Position numbers and translations under genes: made by a program
Shown here: positions 31,473-37,749 of the stretch, one piece after another
Layout of the letters: each line of letters starts with the position of its first letter
Position numbering within the stretch: the stretch's first letter is position 1
NCBI GenBank assembly: GCA_902530715.1
Contig: CACABD010000004.1
Location: forward strand, 1-41,706
DNA from: an uncultured Pelagibacteraceae bacterium
GTDB lineage: Bacteria > Pseudomonadota > Alphaproteobacteria > Pelagibacterales > Pelagibacteraceae
Direction: 5' to 3'
Length of the DNA: 41,706 nt
The notes under the pieces: generated by a model
Database searches by the model: none
What the model was told of the DNA's origin: nothing
What the model saw: only the letters and a program-made list of their open reading frames with translations

Positions 31473-31802
31473 TTATAATGTCAGCACCATATAAATCAAC
31501 CATAACTGGTTTAAGACTGCTACACCCATAAGTATTTTCACTAAAATACCCCAATTAAAACCTGGTAAATTTTTTTCTTTTTTGTTTAAACTGTAATTAG
31601 TTGCGCTGTTCCAAGTTCCAATAACAGTTGCTAGTAGATACAATGCTTGAAGAATAATAATAATTAAACCGGCATTATTATCTGGATAAGCGATATTTTC
31701 TTTAGGTAATAAATCAATTACTATTTTCAACGCTACGTTTGTTCCAAAATATATGAACCAAAATGAAAATGCTAAAGATAATTCTCCTCTAAAAAATCTC
31801 AT
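31473..31802 (-). CDS. small membrane protein of unknown function
   Basis: This is a 109-residue protein with three hydrophobic stretches (about residues 8-28, 47-65 and 88-107). RFFRGELSLAFSFWF at the start and ATVIGTWNSATNY with WGILVKILMGV toward the end recall a family of uncharacterised proteobacterial inner-membrane proteins that begin FWRGELSL. No catalytic motif is evident. It lies 30 bases after the metallopeptidase gene and 12 bases before the DUF805-like gene, so the three probably form one transcript. The recurrent motif described at 31825-31841 lies just upstream of its ATG. Confidence 0.68.
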   Translation of the reverse strand: MRFFRGELSLAFSFWFIYFGTNVALKIVIDLLPKENIAYPDNNAGLIIIILQALYLLATVIGTWNSATNYSLNKKEKNLPGFNWGILVKILMGVAVLNQLWLIYMVLTL

Positions 31803-31824
31803 AAAGTAAAATTAACACAATATT

Positions 31825-31841
31825 CAATAAAGTCATCTTCT
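31825..31841 (-). promoter_or_regulatory. recurrent leader motif, copy 1
   Basis: On the minus strand this reads AGAAGATGACTTTATTG, and begins 23 bases before the ATG of the small membrane protein gene (31473-31802). It overlaps the stop codon of the metallopeptidase gene. Nearly the same sequence precedes two other island genes at almost the same distance. Confidence 0.45.
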
Positions 31842-32516
31842 AAGTATAACCGCTCTAAGTAAAAACCAAACATTTCTTAAGTTTAATATACTTGTTAGCG
31901 ATCCTATTACATATGTAAAGGCACAAACTCTTAAAATAGATTTACATGATGAATGATATTCAACTGGAATTTTCTTTTCTAATATTGGCATTGCCCTTTT
32001 AAAACTAGCATCTAATTCAACATCTAAAGTAATTAGGTGTGAAATCATTGTGATTAATATTGATGCAAAAATTATTAATACACAAACTCTTATAAAAGGA
32101 AGTGCCCCAGTCGCTAGGATTGCGGGGATACCAGCATATAGTAATAAACTTGATATTTTATTTAACCATGCTGTTTTTGAAATAATTTTTTGCCTTCTCA
32201 TAAGAGGTGGATAATTTTCCTTATCCTGAATTGCATGACCTATTTCATGGCACATGACCGTGATACTTGTAATACTTTTTTTATCTAGTCTATCTGGTTT
32301 AACTCTTACAGTTTTTGAGTTTGGATCATAATGATCTCCAATTTTAGTATCTTCAATTTTAACATTTTCTAAATCTTGTTCCTTTAACAAATTCAAACCA
32401 AATTCTTTTGCCGTAAAAGGCATATTTGGAAGGATATCGTCGTGTTTATTTAATGTATAATTTACCCACAATCCTGGTACGACATAAATAAAAATTCCAA
32501 AAAGATAAAAAATCAT
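31833..32516 (-). CDS. YugP-type zinc metallopeptidase
   Basis: This is a membrane-bound metallopeptidase of the YugP (COG2738) family. After an N-terminal helix it has DHYDPNSKTVRV, and the zinc motif CHEIGHAIQ (HExxH, about residues 90-98). Two or three helices follow, and VELDAS supplies the likely third zinc ligand. It is 227 residues, normal for the family. Substrates of YugP proteins are unknown; quality control of membrane proteins is a common guess. It is the first gene of the minus-strand trio within the island. Its leader (32517-32557) includes a GGGAGGTGGGG stretch, possibly a ribosome binding site. Confidence 0.88.
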   Translation of the reverse strand: MIFYLFGIFIYVVPGLWVNYTLNKHDDILPNMPFTAKEFGLNLLKEQDLENVKIEDTKIGDHYDPNSKTVRVKPDRLDKKSITSITVMCHEIGHAIQDKENYPPLMRRQKIISKTAWLNKISSLLLYAGIPAILATGALPFIRVCVLIIFASILITMISHLITLDVELDASFKRAMPILEKKIPVEYHSSCKSILRVCAFTYVIGSLTSILNLRNVWFLLRAVILRR

Positions 32517-32540
32517 ATTATAATTTTACCCCACCTCCCT

Positions 32541-32557
32541 CAATGAAGTCATCTTTT
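32541..32557 (-). promoter_or_regulatory. recurrent leader motif, copy 2
   Basis: On the minus strand this reads AAAAGATGACTTCATTG, 24 bases before the ATG of the YugP-type peptidase. It matches copy 1 at 15 of 17 positions and copy 3 at 16 of 17. Confidence 0.5.
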
Positions 32558-32660
32558 AACTTGCTTTTAAATTAGAGGGTTTTCTCAATGAAGTTTTCAA
32601 TGAAGTTCTTTAATAAGTAAGTATTAGCGTACTAAAAATGCGAATGTAGGCGAATGTAAT
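32542..32660. repeat. diverged spacer repeat, copy C
   Basis: This 119-base segment shares its framework with 34238-34356. AATGAAGTCATCTTTT begins both. ATAAGT[A/C]AGTA begins at offset 71 in both, and GAATGTAAT begins at offset 110 in both. The first 30 bases are nearly identical (about 27 of 30) while the middle has diverged. Equal spacing across the whole length argues for common descent. Confidence 0.65.
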
Positions 32661-32686
32661 CCCCATTAATCTCAAACAAAAAATTC

Positions 32687-32718
32687 AAAAAGGGCAGTTT
32701 TTACTGCCCTTTTTTTTT
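32687..32718. terminator. bidirectional Rho-independent terminator inside the island
   Basis: AGGGCAGT (32691-32698) pairs perfectly with ACTGCCCT (32703-32710) around a TTTT loop. The stem is extended by flanking A and T runs, with a T tract on the right and an A tract on the left. It can end the minus-strand transcript coming from 33521-32793, and could also act on the plus strand. Confidence 0.88.
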
Positions 32719-32747
32719 ATTTATCCGAAAATCGGTGGTGATGAATA

Positions 32748-32781
32748 TAGTGATGAATGTATGATGAATGTATGATGAAGG
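32748..32781 (+). repeat. short tandem repeat, 11-base unit
   Basis: About three and a half copies of an 11-base unit, (A/G)TGATGAATGT, stand head to tail just right of the internal terminator. A related pair, GTGATGAATGATGATGAATG, occurs at 34281-34300. No spacer-and-repeat regularity of a CRISPR is present. Confidence 0.7.
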
Positions 32782-32792
32782 ATTTAGTTTTT

Positions 32793-33521
32793 TTAAATAA
32801 GCGTCAGAGACGCTTTAAACAAATTTGTATTAGTAGGGTCTTTTGAAATCATTTTTTTTTCAGGTGTTGGAAAAAAGAAAATATTATAGTACCAACCAGG
32901 ATAGTCTAAACCATTTTTTTTATCATCTATTTTAGATTTTTTTCTTATTTTTAGATCTTTATTAAATACAACTTCTAAAAGTTTTTTATCCCAAATATAT
33001 TTATTATTTAGATTAACCAAGTTAATAAATGAATATTTTTCGTTATTTTTAAATCTATTTTTTAAAATATTTAAAAGAATTTTTGGTAGTTCCTTTATTT
33101 TTTTTTTATCAAGTTTTTTGAATATTTTTATAGGTTCAGGTTCATCCCAACTATGTCCATCCCCATGATAAAAAGAACTTGTAATCAAAAAACTGATGTT
33201 ACTTTTTTTACTACTTAAATACCCAAACTCTTGTTTTCTAATCCAAACTCCTTCTGGATTATTATCAATAGTTTGAATTAAAGGTATATATTCAAATAAT
33301 TTACTTAAACTATTAAAACTTTTTTTTGGATTTTCGAAATGACTATAGTTTGGATTTACCCAATCTCTTCCTTCAGTTAAGTTTTCATAACCATCATAAC
33401 CAAATCCTCTTGATAAAGCATAATCAAAAAGCATATGTGGTCTCGAAATTATGTATTCAGGTAAATTTGATTTTGAAAACACTTGGAAGAAAATTTCAAT
33501 GTTGAATTTTGGTTTTTTCAT
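32793..33521 (-). CDS. hypothetical protein, island cargo
   Basis: I do not recognise this 242-residue protein. It is soluble, with no signal peptide or membrane helix. Notable stretches are SRPHMLFDYALSRGFGYDGY (about residues 26-45), GVWIRKQEFGYLSSKKSNIS, a His/Asp/Glu-rich patch SSFYHGDGHSWDEPEPIK (about 115-132), a Lys-rich middle and an aromatic segment DYPGWYYNIFFFPTPEKK near the C-terminus. It starts 9 bases after the repeat-helix gene, so the two are probably one transcript, ended by the terminator at 32687-32718. Both lie between the groEL 3'-end repeats, which suggests acquired cargo. Confidence 0.6.
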   Translation of the reverse strand: MKKPKFNIEIFFQVFSKSNLPEYIISRPHMLFDYALSRGFGYDGYENLTEGRDWVNPNYSHFENPKKSFNSLSKLFEYIPLIQTIDNNPEGVWIRKQEFGYLSSKKSNISFLITSSFYHGDGHSWDEPEPIKIFKKLDKKKIKELPKILLNILKNRFKNNEKYSFINLVNLNNKYIWDKKLLEVVFNKDLKIRKKSKIDDKKNGLDYPGWYYNIFFFPTPEKKMISKDPTNTNLFKASLTLI

Positions 33522-33530
33522 TATCTAAAT

Positions 33531-34214
33531 TTAATCTTTTATCAATTTTTTAAATTCTATTCCAATTTTGTCAGTTTTATATAGTTGATTAATCACTAAT
33601 TGAGCAAATCCTACCACTTCTCTTTTATCAAACTTAATTGTTGTTTTTTTCGAATTATCTTCAACAAATTTAAGTAATCTTTTGGGATCTAATAAATTTT
33701 CAAGAGTGAGCAACCAATCTTTTCTGTTTCTTTTAAAATCTTTAAGTTTCAATTCATCAATAAAATCATCACCTGTTTTACTAGGTTTTTTATTTGCTTT
33801 AATATTTGTGGAAATCCCTCTCAAGCAATAAGATTTAATTCTTTCAATAAACTCTTTGTTAAAACGCTTTTCTTTTTTTAAAACTATTGCTTTATGATTG
33901 TGTAAATTTGATAGTTCATCTATCTCCCAAACACTATAATTTACTCTGCTAGAAGTAGATTTAATTAGTTCATCAAGATATTTAAGCGACTCATCAATTT
34001 TTCCAATTTCTTGAAGATATTTTGCTTTTCTAACTAAATCTTGAAGAGTGAGTAATTTATCAAAATCAGTATATTCCTCATCTTCTTCCATTTCATATGA
34101 CGGAGGTTCATAAATTCCATTTTTATATGCCTCATCTAAAACCTTTATTGCTTCCTCAACTTTATTCTCTTTTTTAAGTTTGGTTGCTTTTTTAAGAAGA
34201 TCACTTACTTTCAT
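33531..34214 (-). CDS. TPR-like helical repeat protein, island cargo
   Basis: This is a 227-residue, all-helical, charged protein of unknown function. Two tetratricopeptide-like units are visible: KKATKLKKENKVEEAIKVLD with EAYKNG (about residues 8-35), and RKAKYLQEIGKIDESLKYLD (about 61-80). A third helix pair around NLHNHKAIVLKKEKRF may be another repeat. An acidic linker (EMEEDEEYTDFDK) separates the first two. TPR proteins usually mediate protein-protein contacts. I use the ATG at 34214; a TTG two codons upstream is in frame. It is the first gene of a two-gene unit with the unrecognised protein downstream. Confidence 0.66.
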   Translation of the reverse strand: MKVSDLLKKATKLKKENKVEEAIKVLDEAYKNGIYEPPSYEMEEDEEYTDFDKLLTLQDLVRKAKYLQEIGKIDESLKYLDELIKSTSSRVNYSVWEIDELSNLHNHKAIVLKKEKRFNKEFIERIKSYCLRGISTNIKANKKPSKTGDDFIDELKLKDFKRNRKDWLLTLENLLDPKRLLKFVEDNSKKTTIKFDKREVVGFAQLVINQLYKTDKIGIEFKKLIKD

Positions 34215-34236
34215 ACTCAAACCTAACCCAACTCTA

Positions 34237-34253
34237 AAATGAAGTCATCTTTT
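34237..34253 (-). promoter_or_regulatory. recurrent leader motif, copy 3
   Basis: On the minus strand this reads AAAAGATGACTTCATTT, 22 bases before the ATG of the TPR-like gene. It is the left end of diverged spacer repeat D. Confidence 0.5.
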
Positions 34254-34356
34254 GAATTGCTTTTGAATTGCGTTTGAAAAGTGATGAATGATGATGAATG
34301 TATCTTCAATAAGTCAGTAAATAGTAGTATTTTTGAAACCAGTATGAGAATGTAAT
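34238..34356. repeat. diverged spacer repeat, copy D
   Basis: This is the partner of 32542-32660, with the same order and spacing of AATGAAGTCATCTTTT, ATAAGTCAGTA and GAATGTAAT. Its last nine bases are also the first nine of groEL repeat copy B, so the two repeat systems meet here. Confidence 0.65.
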
Positions 34357-34439
34357 ACGTTTCCACCTAAAGAACGGTCAAAAAACATACTAAACAAAAT
34401 TACAACCCCTGGAATGAAAGTTTCAGGGGTTTTTTTTTG
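34348..34439 (+). repeat. groEL 3'-end repeat, copy B (displaced)
   Basis: This segment repeats the last groEL bases, the 3' untranslated region and the terminator, 3.3 kb from the gene and in the same orientation, without the rest of groEL. No plus-strand gene precedes it, so it has no evident transcript to terminate. It is directly followed by the end of the minus-strand methyltransferase gene. Confidence 0.85.
34404..34438 (+). terminator. displaced copy of the groESL terminator
   Basis: AACCCCTGGAAT (34404-34415) pairs with GTTTCAGGGGTT (34420-34431) around GAAA, followed by nine T. Relative to the groEL copy, the stem has changed sequence but kept pairing: a C-G pair has become T-A, and a T-G pair has become C-G. 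It could also hinder transcription leaving the methyltransferase gene, though the A tract on that side is weak. Confidence 0.85.
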
Positions 34440-34444
34440 AAATA

Positions 34445-35338
34445 TTAAATTTTTCGTCCGACTACTTTTAGTTGATCTCCATTTATTAAATCTAACAGAT
34501 TAAGAGAAAACTCAATTACACGTGTGAATATATTTTTGAATTCAAATTTAATTATATCTTTTAAAAATAAAAAAGGTAATTTAAAAAAATTTCGTATTAA
34601 TCTTCTATACTCTACAAAAGAAAAATCTTCTATCTCGACTATATCAAAACCTGCTTTATTAAGCATTATTTTTGTAGATTCTTTTGAAAAAAAATGAAGA
34701 TGAGATAATGGAACTACCATTGACCATTTTTCTTTTAGGATTTTAGATTTGAAAGACTCTGAATGCGGGAATGTTAAAAATATTTGACCATTTTTTTTCA
34801 TTTTTTTGTTTATTTTTTTTAAAGTTTGGATTGGATTTCCAACATGTTCTAATACATCAAATGCGGAAACAATATCGTTATTGTTTCTAATTTGATAAAA
34901 GTTTTTTTTAATTCCTTTTAATTTAACAAAAGATCTTGGTTCTAGTCCTTGGCAAGTCCATCCTTTTAATAAAAAAGTTTTGTAAAGTCTGCATAATCCT
35001 GGACCAATTTCAAAAAATTTACCTTTGTCAATATTCACATATTTAAAAATCCAATGATCATTTTGAGTCATAATGTTTTTGAAGCCGTACGTTATAAATT
35101 TTTTTTTTTGGTCTAATTCATAATCTGTTCCGCCAAAAACTAAAGGTGAGTCTGTTTTGTAAAGATTATTTAGCATAGTTTGACTTGGAAATTTTGAAAT
35201 AAATCTATGTAAACAATTTTGACATTTCATTAAATCAAACTTGCTGTTAATTTCTTTTAGATGATTTTTAATAGTCGCTAATTTTTTTATATTTCTGTTT
35301 TGACAAATTGGACATTTATTAATTTTTCTTAATTTCAT
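34445..35338 (-). CDS. class I SAM-dependent methyltransferase with N-terminal zinc ribbon
   Basis: The 297-residue protein begins with a four-cysteine zinc-ribbon-like domain (CPICQNRN at residue 9 on, and CQNCLHRF about residue 39). A Rossmann methyltransferase domain follows: motif I is KFFEIGPGLCRLYKTFL, then GLEPRSF, the post-motif region SAFDVLEHVGNPIQTL, and FPHSESF. HLHFFSKESTKIMLNKAGF near residue 215 is typical of the sugar or small-molecule methyltransferases in polysaccharide clusters. The substrate is unknown. Its stop lies 6 bases from the displaced groEL terminator, marking the right edge of the island. Confidence 0.82.
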   Translation of the reverse strand: MKLRKINKCPICQNRNIKKLATIKNHLKEINSKFDLMKCQNCLHRFISKFPSQTMLNNLYKTDSPLVFGGTDYELDQKKKFITYGFKNIMTQNDHWIFKYVNIDKGKFFEIGPGLCRLYKTFLLKGWTCQGLEPRSFVKLKGIKKNFYQIRNNNDIVSAFDVLEHVGNPIQTLKKINKKMKKNGQIFLTFPHSESFKSKILKEKWSMVVPLSHLHFFSKESTKIMLNKAGFDIVEIEDFSFVEYRRLIRNFFKLPFLFLKDIIKFEFKNIFTRVIEFSLNLLDLINGDQLKVVGRKI

Positions 35339-35459
35339 ATTTTCATTTTTAAAAATTTATCCTGTCATGGGGGTCTAAAGGTTGTTCTTACAAATTTATG
35401 TAGTCTTTTTCTGATTAACCACATAATATAATTTTATTAAATAGCTGGGTTGTATTCAA

Positions 35460-35837
35460 TTATTTTCTTTTTTTTGATAAGCCTAGTTTATCGCTGTGTC
35501 TTAGTCTTAATACAACTATAGCAATAGCTATAAATACAATTGCTAAAGACTCGTATAATAGTTGTGAGGCGTCCATCTCTTTTCCTTGTAGAATTATAAA
35601 TCTTGATAAAGCAGTTATTGCAATCAAAAGTGGTAAAGTAATACTAATTGATTGCTCGTCCCAAAAAACACGTACCATTGCTAAAACTTCTAGGTATAAA
35701 AACATAAGTAGTAAGTCTGCTAATGTAACAGTTTGATTCATAAACATGTTTCGTATTTCCAACAAGACGGCAAGAACTGTACATATAAGTATAACTGCAA
35801 GTAAAATTAGCTGAATATTTTTAACTAAATCTTTCAC
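35460..35837 (-). CDS. PsiE family membrane protein
   Basis: This is a 125-residue, four-helix inner-membrane protein of the phosphate-starvation-inducible PsiE family. Diagnostic segments are LLEIRNMFMNQTVTLADLLLMFLYLEVLAMVR (residues 25-56), the RFIILQGKEMDASQLLYES loop and the final helix AIVFIAIAIVVLRLRH. The start is a GTG at 35837, with no in-frame ATG nearby. Function is unknown even in E. coli; phosphate regulation is not shown here, as no Pho box was recognised. It lies 36 bases after the preceding minus-strand membrane protein gene. Confidence 0.85.
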   Translation of the reverse strand: MKDLVKNIQLILLAVILICTVLAVLLEIRNMFMNQTVTLADLLLMFLYLEVLAMVRVFWDEQSISITLPLLIAITALSRFIILQGKEMDASQLLYESLAIVFIAIAIVVLRLRHSDKLGLSKKRK

Positions 35838-35873
35838 AAATATAATTTAATTGATTCTCTACAAAATAAGAAG

Positions 35874-36332
35874 CTATTTATTCTTGTCCTTTTGAGTGAA
35901 CGGTAACCATTTTTCAAAAGCTGATTTATCAGGTCCATCATACTTTATTTCGTATGAGTTTGTTCTGGTTAAAACTTCTATACCCTTGGAAAATATGAAT
36001 ATAAACATTAAAATAAATATTAATGACATAATTTTAAAAGGATTAAAATTTTTAGTCTTAAAAACACTTACCGATTGTGCTTCAGCGTTATGAAATTGTT
36101 TAAAAGTATAATAAACAGCAAAAATTATACCAGCATGAGCTAAAAAAACTCCAGCCCATCCAAATATAAAAGTTGTGTATGAAAATATATACAAGCTAAA
36201 TACTACCGACCAAATAAAACTTAGAACTAACAGAATTTGTAATCTAACTGTTTTTGGTAGTGCTCTTAAATCATTTTTACTATCATCAAATAGTATGTTT
36301 GCAGAATCAATCATGAATCTCTTAAAGGACAT
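35874..36332 (-). CDS. membrane protein of unknown function
   Basis: This is a 152-residue protein with three to four helices (about residues 31-52, 57-79 and 98-117 after the chosen start). FMIDSANILFDDSKNDLRAL at the N-terminus is a polar lead. A conserved-looking aromatic tail DGPDKSAFEKWLPFTQKDKNK ends the protein (positions 132-152). I use the ATG at 36332; the frame extends nine codons to a TTG. I cannot assign a family. It lies between the YczE-like gene and psiE-like gene on the same strand. Confidence 0.62.
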   Translation of the reverse strand: MSFKRFMIDSANILFDDSKNDLRALPKTVRLQILLVLSFIWSVVFSLYIFSYTTFIFGWAGVFLAHAGIIFAVYYTFKQFHNAEAQSVSVFKTKNFNPFKIMSLIFILMFIFIFSKGIEVLTRTNSYEIKYDGPDKSAFEKWLPFTQKDKNK

Positions 36333-36362
36333 ACTACTATTTAAATATTTTAAACACAAAAA

Positions 36363-37010
36363 TCAATTAAAGAATTTTCCTGCTAAATATAATCCTAAAG
36401 CTACAGCAGGACCTATGCCAAAAGCAAAGAGCAATGTACCGATTCCTACAGTGCCTCCTAAATACCATCCGATTGATACAACCAAAATTTCTAAAAACGC
36501 TCTTACAGATGCTATTGGAAAATTCGTTTTTCTTTGTAGGCCTGTCATAAGACCGTCTCTTGGTCCAGGTCCTAAGTTAGCAATTAAATAAAAACCAGTG
36601 CCTATTCCTACTAATAAAACCGATGCTATGGCTAATAATAGTTTATTAAAATAAATTTCTGGAGTAGGAACAAAAATTATACATACATCAATCATGGTGG
36701 CTATAATTAAAATATTAAATAATGTTCCAAGACCAGGTTTTTGTCTAAGAAAAATCCATAAAGACAAAACAGAAACACTCACCATGAAAGTAACTATTCC
36801 TACAGAAATATCTGTATTAAGAGATATTCCTTGAGCTAATACACTCCATGGAGATGCACCTGTAAACGAAACTATGAGCAAACCTTCACCTGCACCAAAT
36901 AAAGTTAATCCAAAAACTAAGAAAAATATGGTTATTAACTTTGGTCTTAAGTTAAATGGGTTTTTAGAGCTCCATGATTTTTTTGGAATTTTTTTTATAG
37001 TTAAAAACAT
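36363..37010 (-). CDS. YczE/YitT-like integral membrane protein
   Basis: This is a 215-residue protein with five or six helices that resembles the YczE group. Recognisable parts are GLTLFGAGEGLLIVSFTGAS with PWSVLAQGIS, IVTFMVSVSVLSLWIFLRQKPGLGTLFNI (residues 72-100), GTGFYLIANLGPGPRDGLMT and WYLGGTVGIGTLLFAFGIGP. The GPGPRDGLM motif is the clearest mark of the family. The transported or bound substrate, if any, is unknown. It is the first gene of a three-gene minus-strand run and is divergent from 37044, with 33 bases between the starts. Confidence 0.8.
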   Translation of the reverse strand: MFLTIKKIPKKSWSSKNPFNLRPKLITIFFLVFGLTLFGAGEGLLIVSFTGASPWSVLAQGISLNTDISVGIVTFMVSVSVLSLWIFLRQKPGLGTLFNILIIATMIDVCIIFVPTPEIYFNKLLLAIASVLLVGIGTGFYLIANLGPGPRDGLMTGLQRKTNFPIASVRAFLEILVVSIGWYLGGTVGIGTLLFAFGIGPAVALGLYLAGKFFN

Positions 37011-37043
37011 AATTAATTATTAGAATACAATTTTAATCTTAAA

Positions 37044-37745
37044 ATGAAAATAATTTCTAAAACATTAATTCTAACCATAATAATAATATTTTTCCCCCAC
37101 AAATCATTTGCACATGTAGAACACTACAAAAAAGTTGAGAAATTTCTGATGGAAATTTTTAAAGATGGAAAAAAAATTGGTTTTAACAATTATACTTTTA
37201 GTAGGAATGATCAAAATTTAGAAATAGATAATAGGACAGAATTTAATGTTTCTATATTAGGATTGAACGCTTTTTCAATTAAAGGAGTTAGCAAAGAGGT
37301 TTATAAAAACAACAATCTTGTTAGTTTTAAATCAGATACTATTCAAAATAAAAAAAAGAAATTCGTTGATTTATACTTAGATGAAAACAAAGAAAGTTAT
37401 TTTATCAAAGGATCCTCTTATACTGGCAAGATTGACTTAGATATAGTAATCGGTAGCTGGTGGAATCATAAAATAATCCAAAGTGAAAAAAACATAAGCC
37501 CAATTTCTGGAAGTATAAACAAGCAAACTATAAATTTTATAAAAAAGGAAAAAATAAACTTGTATGGTAAGGTTTACGATACCAGCCATTTTGTAATTTT
37601 ATCAAAAAGACTCAATAAAGAAGACAGTGAGGAACGCAGATATGACGTGTGGTTAGATATAAATACTAATCATATTTTAAAAATGACATACTCAAAGTAT
37701 GGTTTATGGGAATATAAATTAAAACAAGTTATTTATTCAAAATAA
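37044..37745 (+). CDS. exported DUF6134/DUF3108-like protein
   Basis: This is a 233-residue periplasmic or secreted protein. A signal peptide (MKIISKTLILTIIIIFFPHKSFAHV, residues 1-25, probable cleavage after SFA) precedes a beta-rich domain. LMEIFKDGKKIGFNNYTFSR, NRTEFNVSILGLNAFSIKGV, KFVDLYLDENKESYFIKGSS, a WWNH motif and DVWLDINTNHILKMTYSKYG follow in the order seen in DUF6134 proteins. Such proteins are uncharacterised. It stands alone on the plus strand and its end lies 4 bases from the convergent Lys-rich gene. Confidence 0.7.
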   Translation: MKIISKTLILTIIIIFFPHKSFAHVEHYKKVEKFLMEIFKDGKKIGFNNYTFSRNDQNLEIDNRTEFNVSILGLNAFSIKGVSKEVYKNNNLVSFKSDTIQNKKKKFVDLYLDENKESYFIKGSSYTGKIDLDIVIGSWWNHKIIQSEKNISPISGSINKQTINFIKKEKINLYGKVYDTSHFVILSKRLNKEDSEERRYDVWLDINTNHILKMTYSKYGLWEYKLKQVIYSK

Positions 37746-37749
37746 TTAT

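Larger units (their letters stand above)
32517..32792. other. intergenic spacer of the island: duplicated leader, short tandem repeats, terminator
   Basis: This 276-base gap holds no convincing gene. From the left it contains a leader motif (32541-32557), CAATGAAGTT-type repeats (32586-32607), ATAAGTAAGTA (32613) and two GCGAATGTA units (32640 and 32650) ending in GAATGTAAT. A terminator hairpin follows (32687-32718), then a tandem 11-base repeat (32748-32781). The stretch 32542-32660 aligns without gaps to 34238-34356. An 18-codon open frame on the minus strand (32610-32666) is not called as a gene. Confidence 0.7.
34215..34444. other. right-hand boundary spacer of the island
   Basis: This 230-base gap contains the leader motif (34237-34253), the diverged spacer repeat D (34238-34356), a TGATGAATG pair (34281-34300) and the second copy of the groEL 3' end with its terminator (34348-34439). 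A 47-codon GTG-initiated frame on the minus strand (34223-34366) spans it. I do not call it as a gene because part of it is antisense to the groEL repeat. Confidence 0.7.

Noticed and set aside
32610-32666. An 18-codon minus-strand frame starting MGITFAYIRIF
   Set aside because: It is short, within a repeat-rich spacer, and not preserved in the sister spacer.
32748-32781. Possible CRISPR or minisatellite array
   Set aside because: The units are 11 bases, directly adjacent and without unique spacers, and no cas gene is present.
34223-34366. A 47-codon GTG-initiated frame on the minus strand ending 8 bases before the TPR-like gene
   Set aside because: Its first codons are simply antisense to the groEL 3'-end repeat (the same METYYI opening arises opposite the real groEL end), and the homologous spacer at 32542-32660 has stops in this frame. 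Kept only as a possible leader peptide in the findings.
35339-35459. Possible riboswitch or small RNA in the 121-base gap between the methyltransferase and psiE-like genes
   Set aside because: I could find no extended stem or terminator; only short G and A runs are seen.
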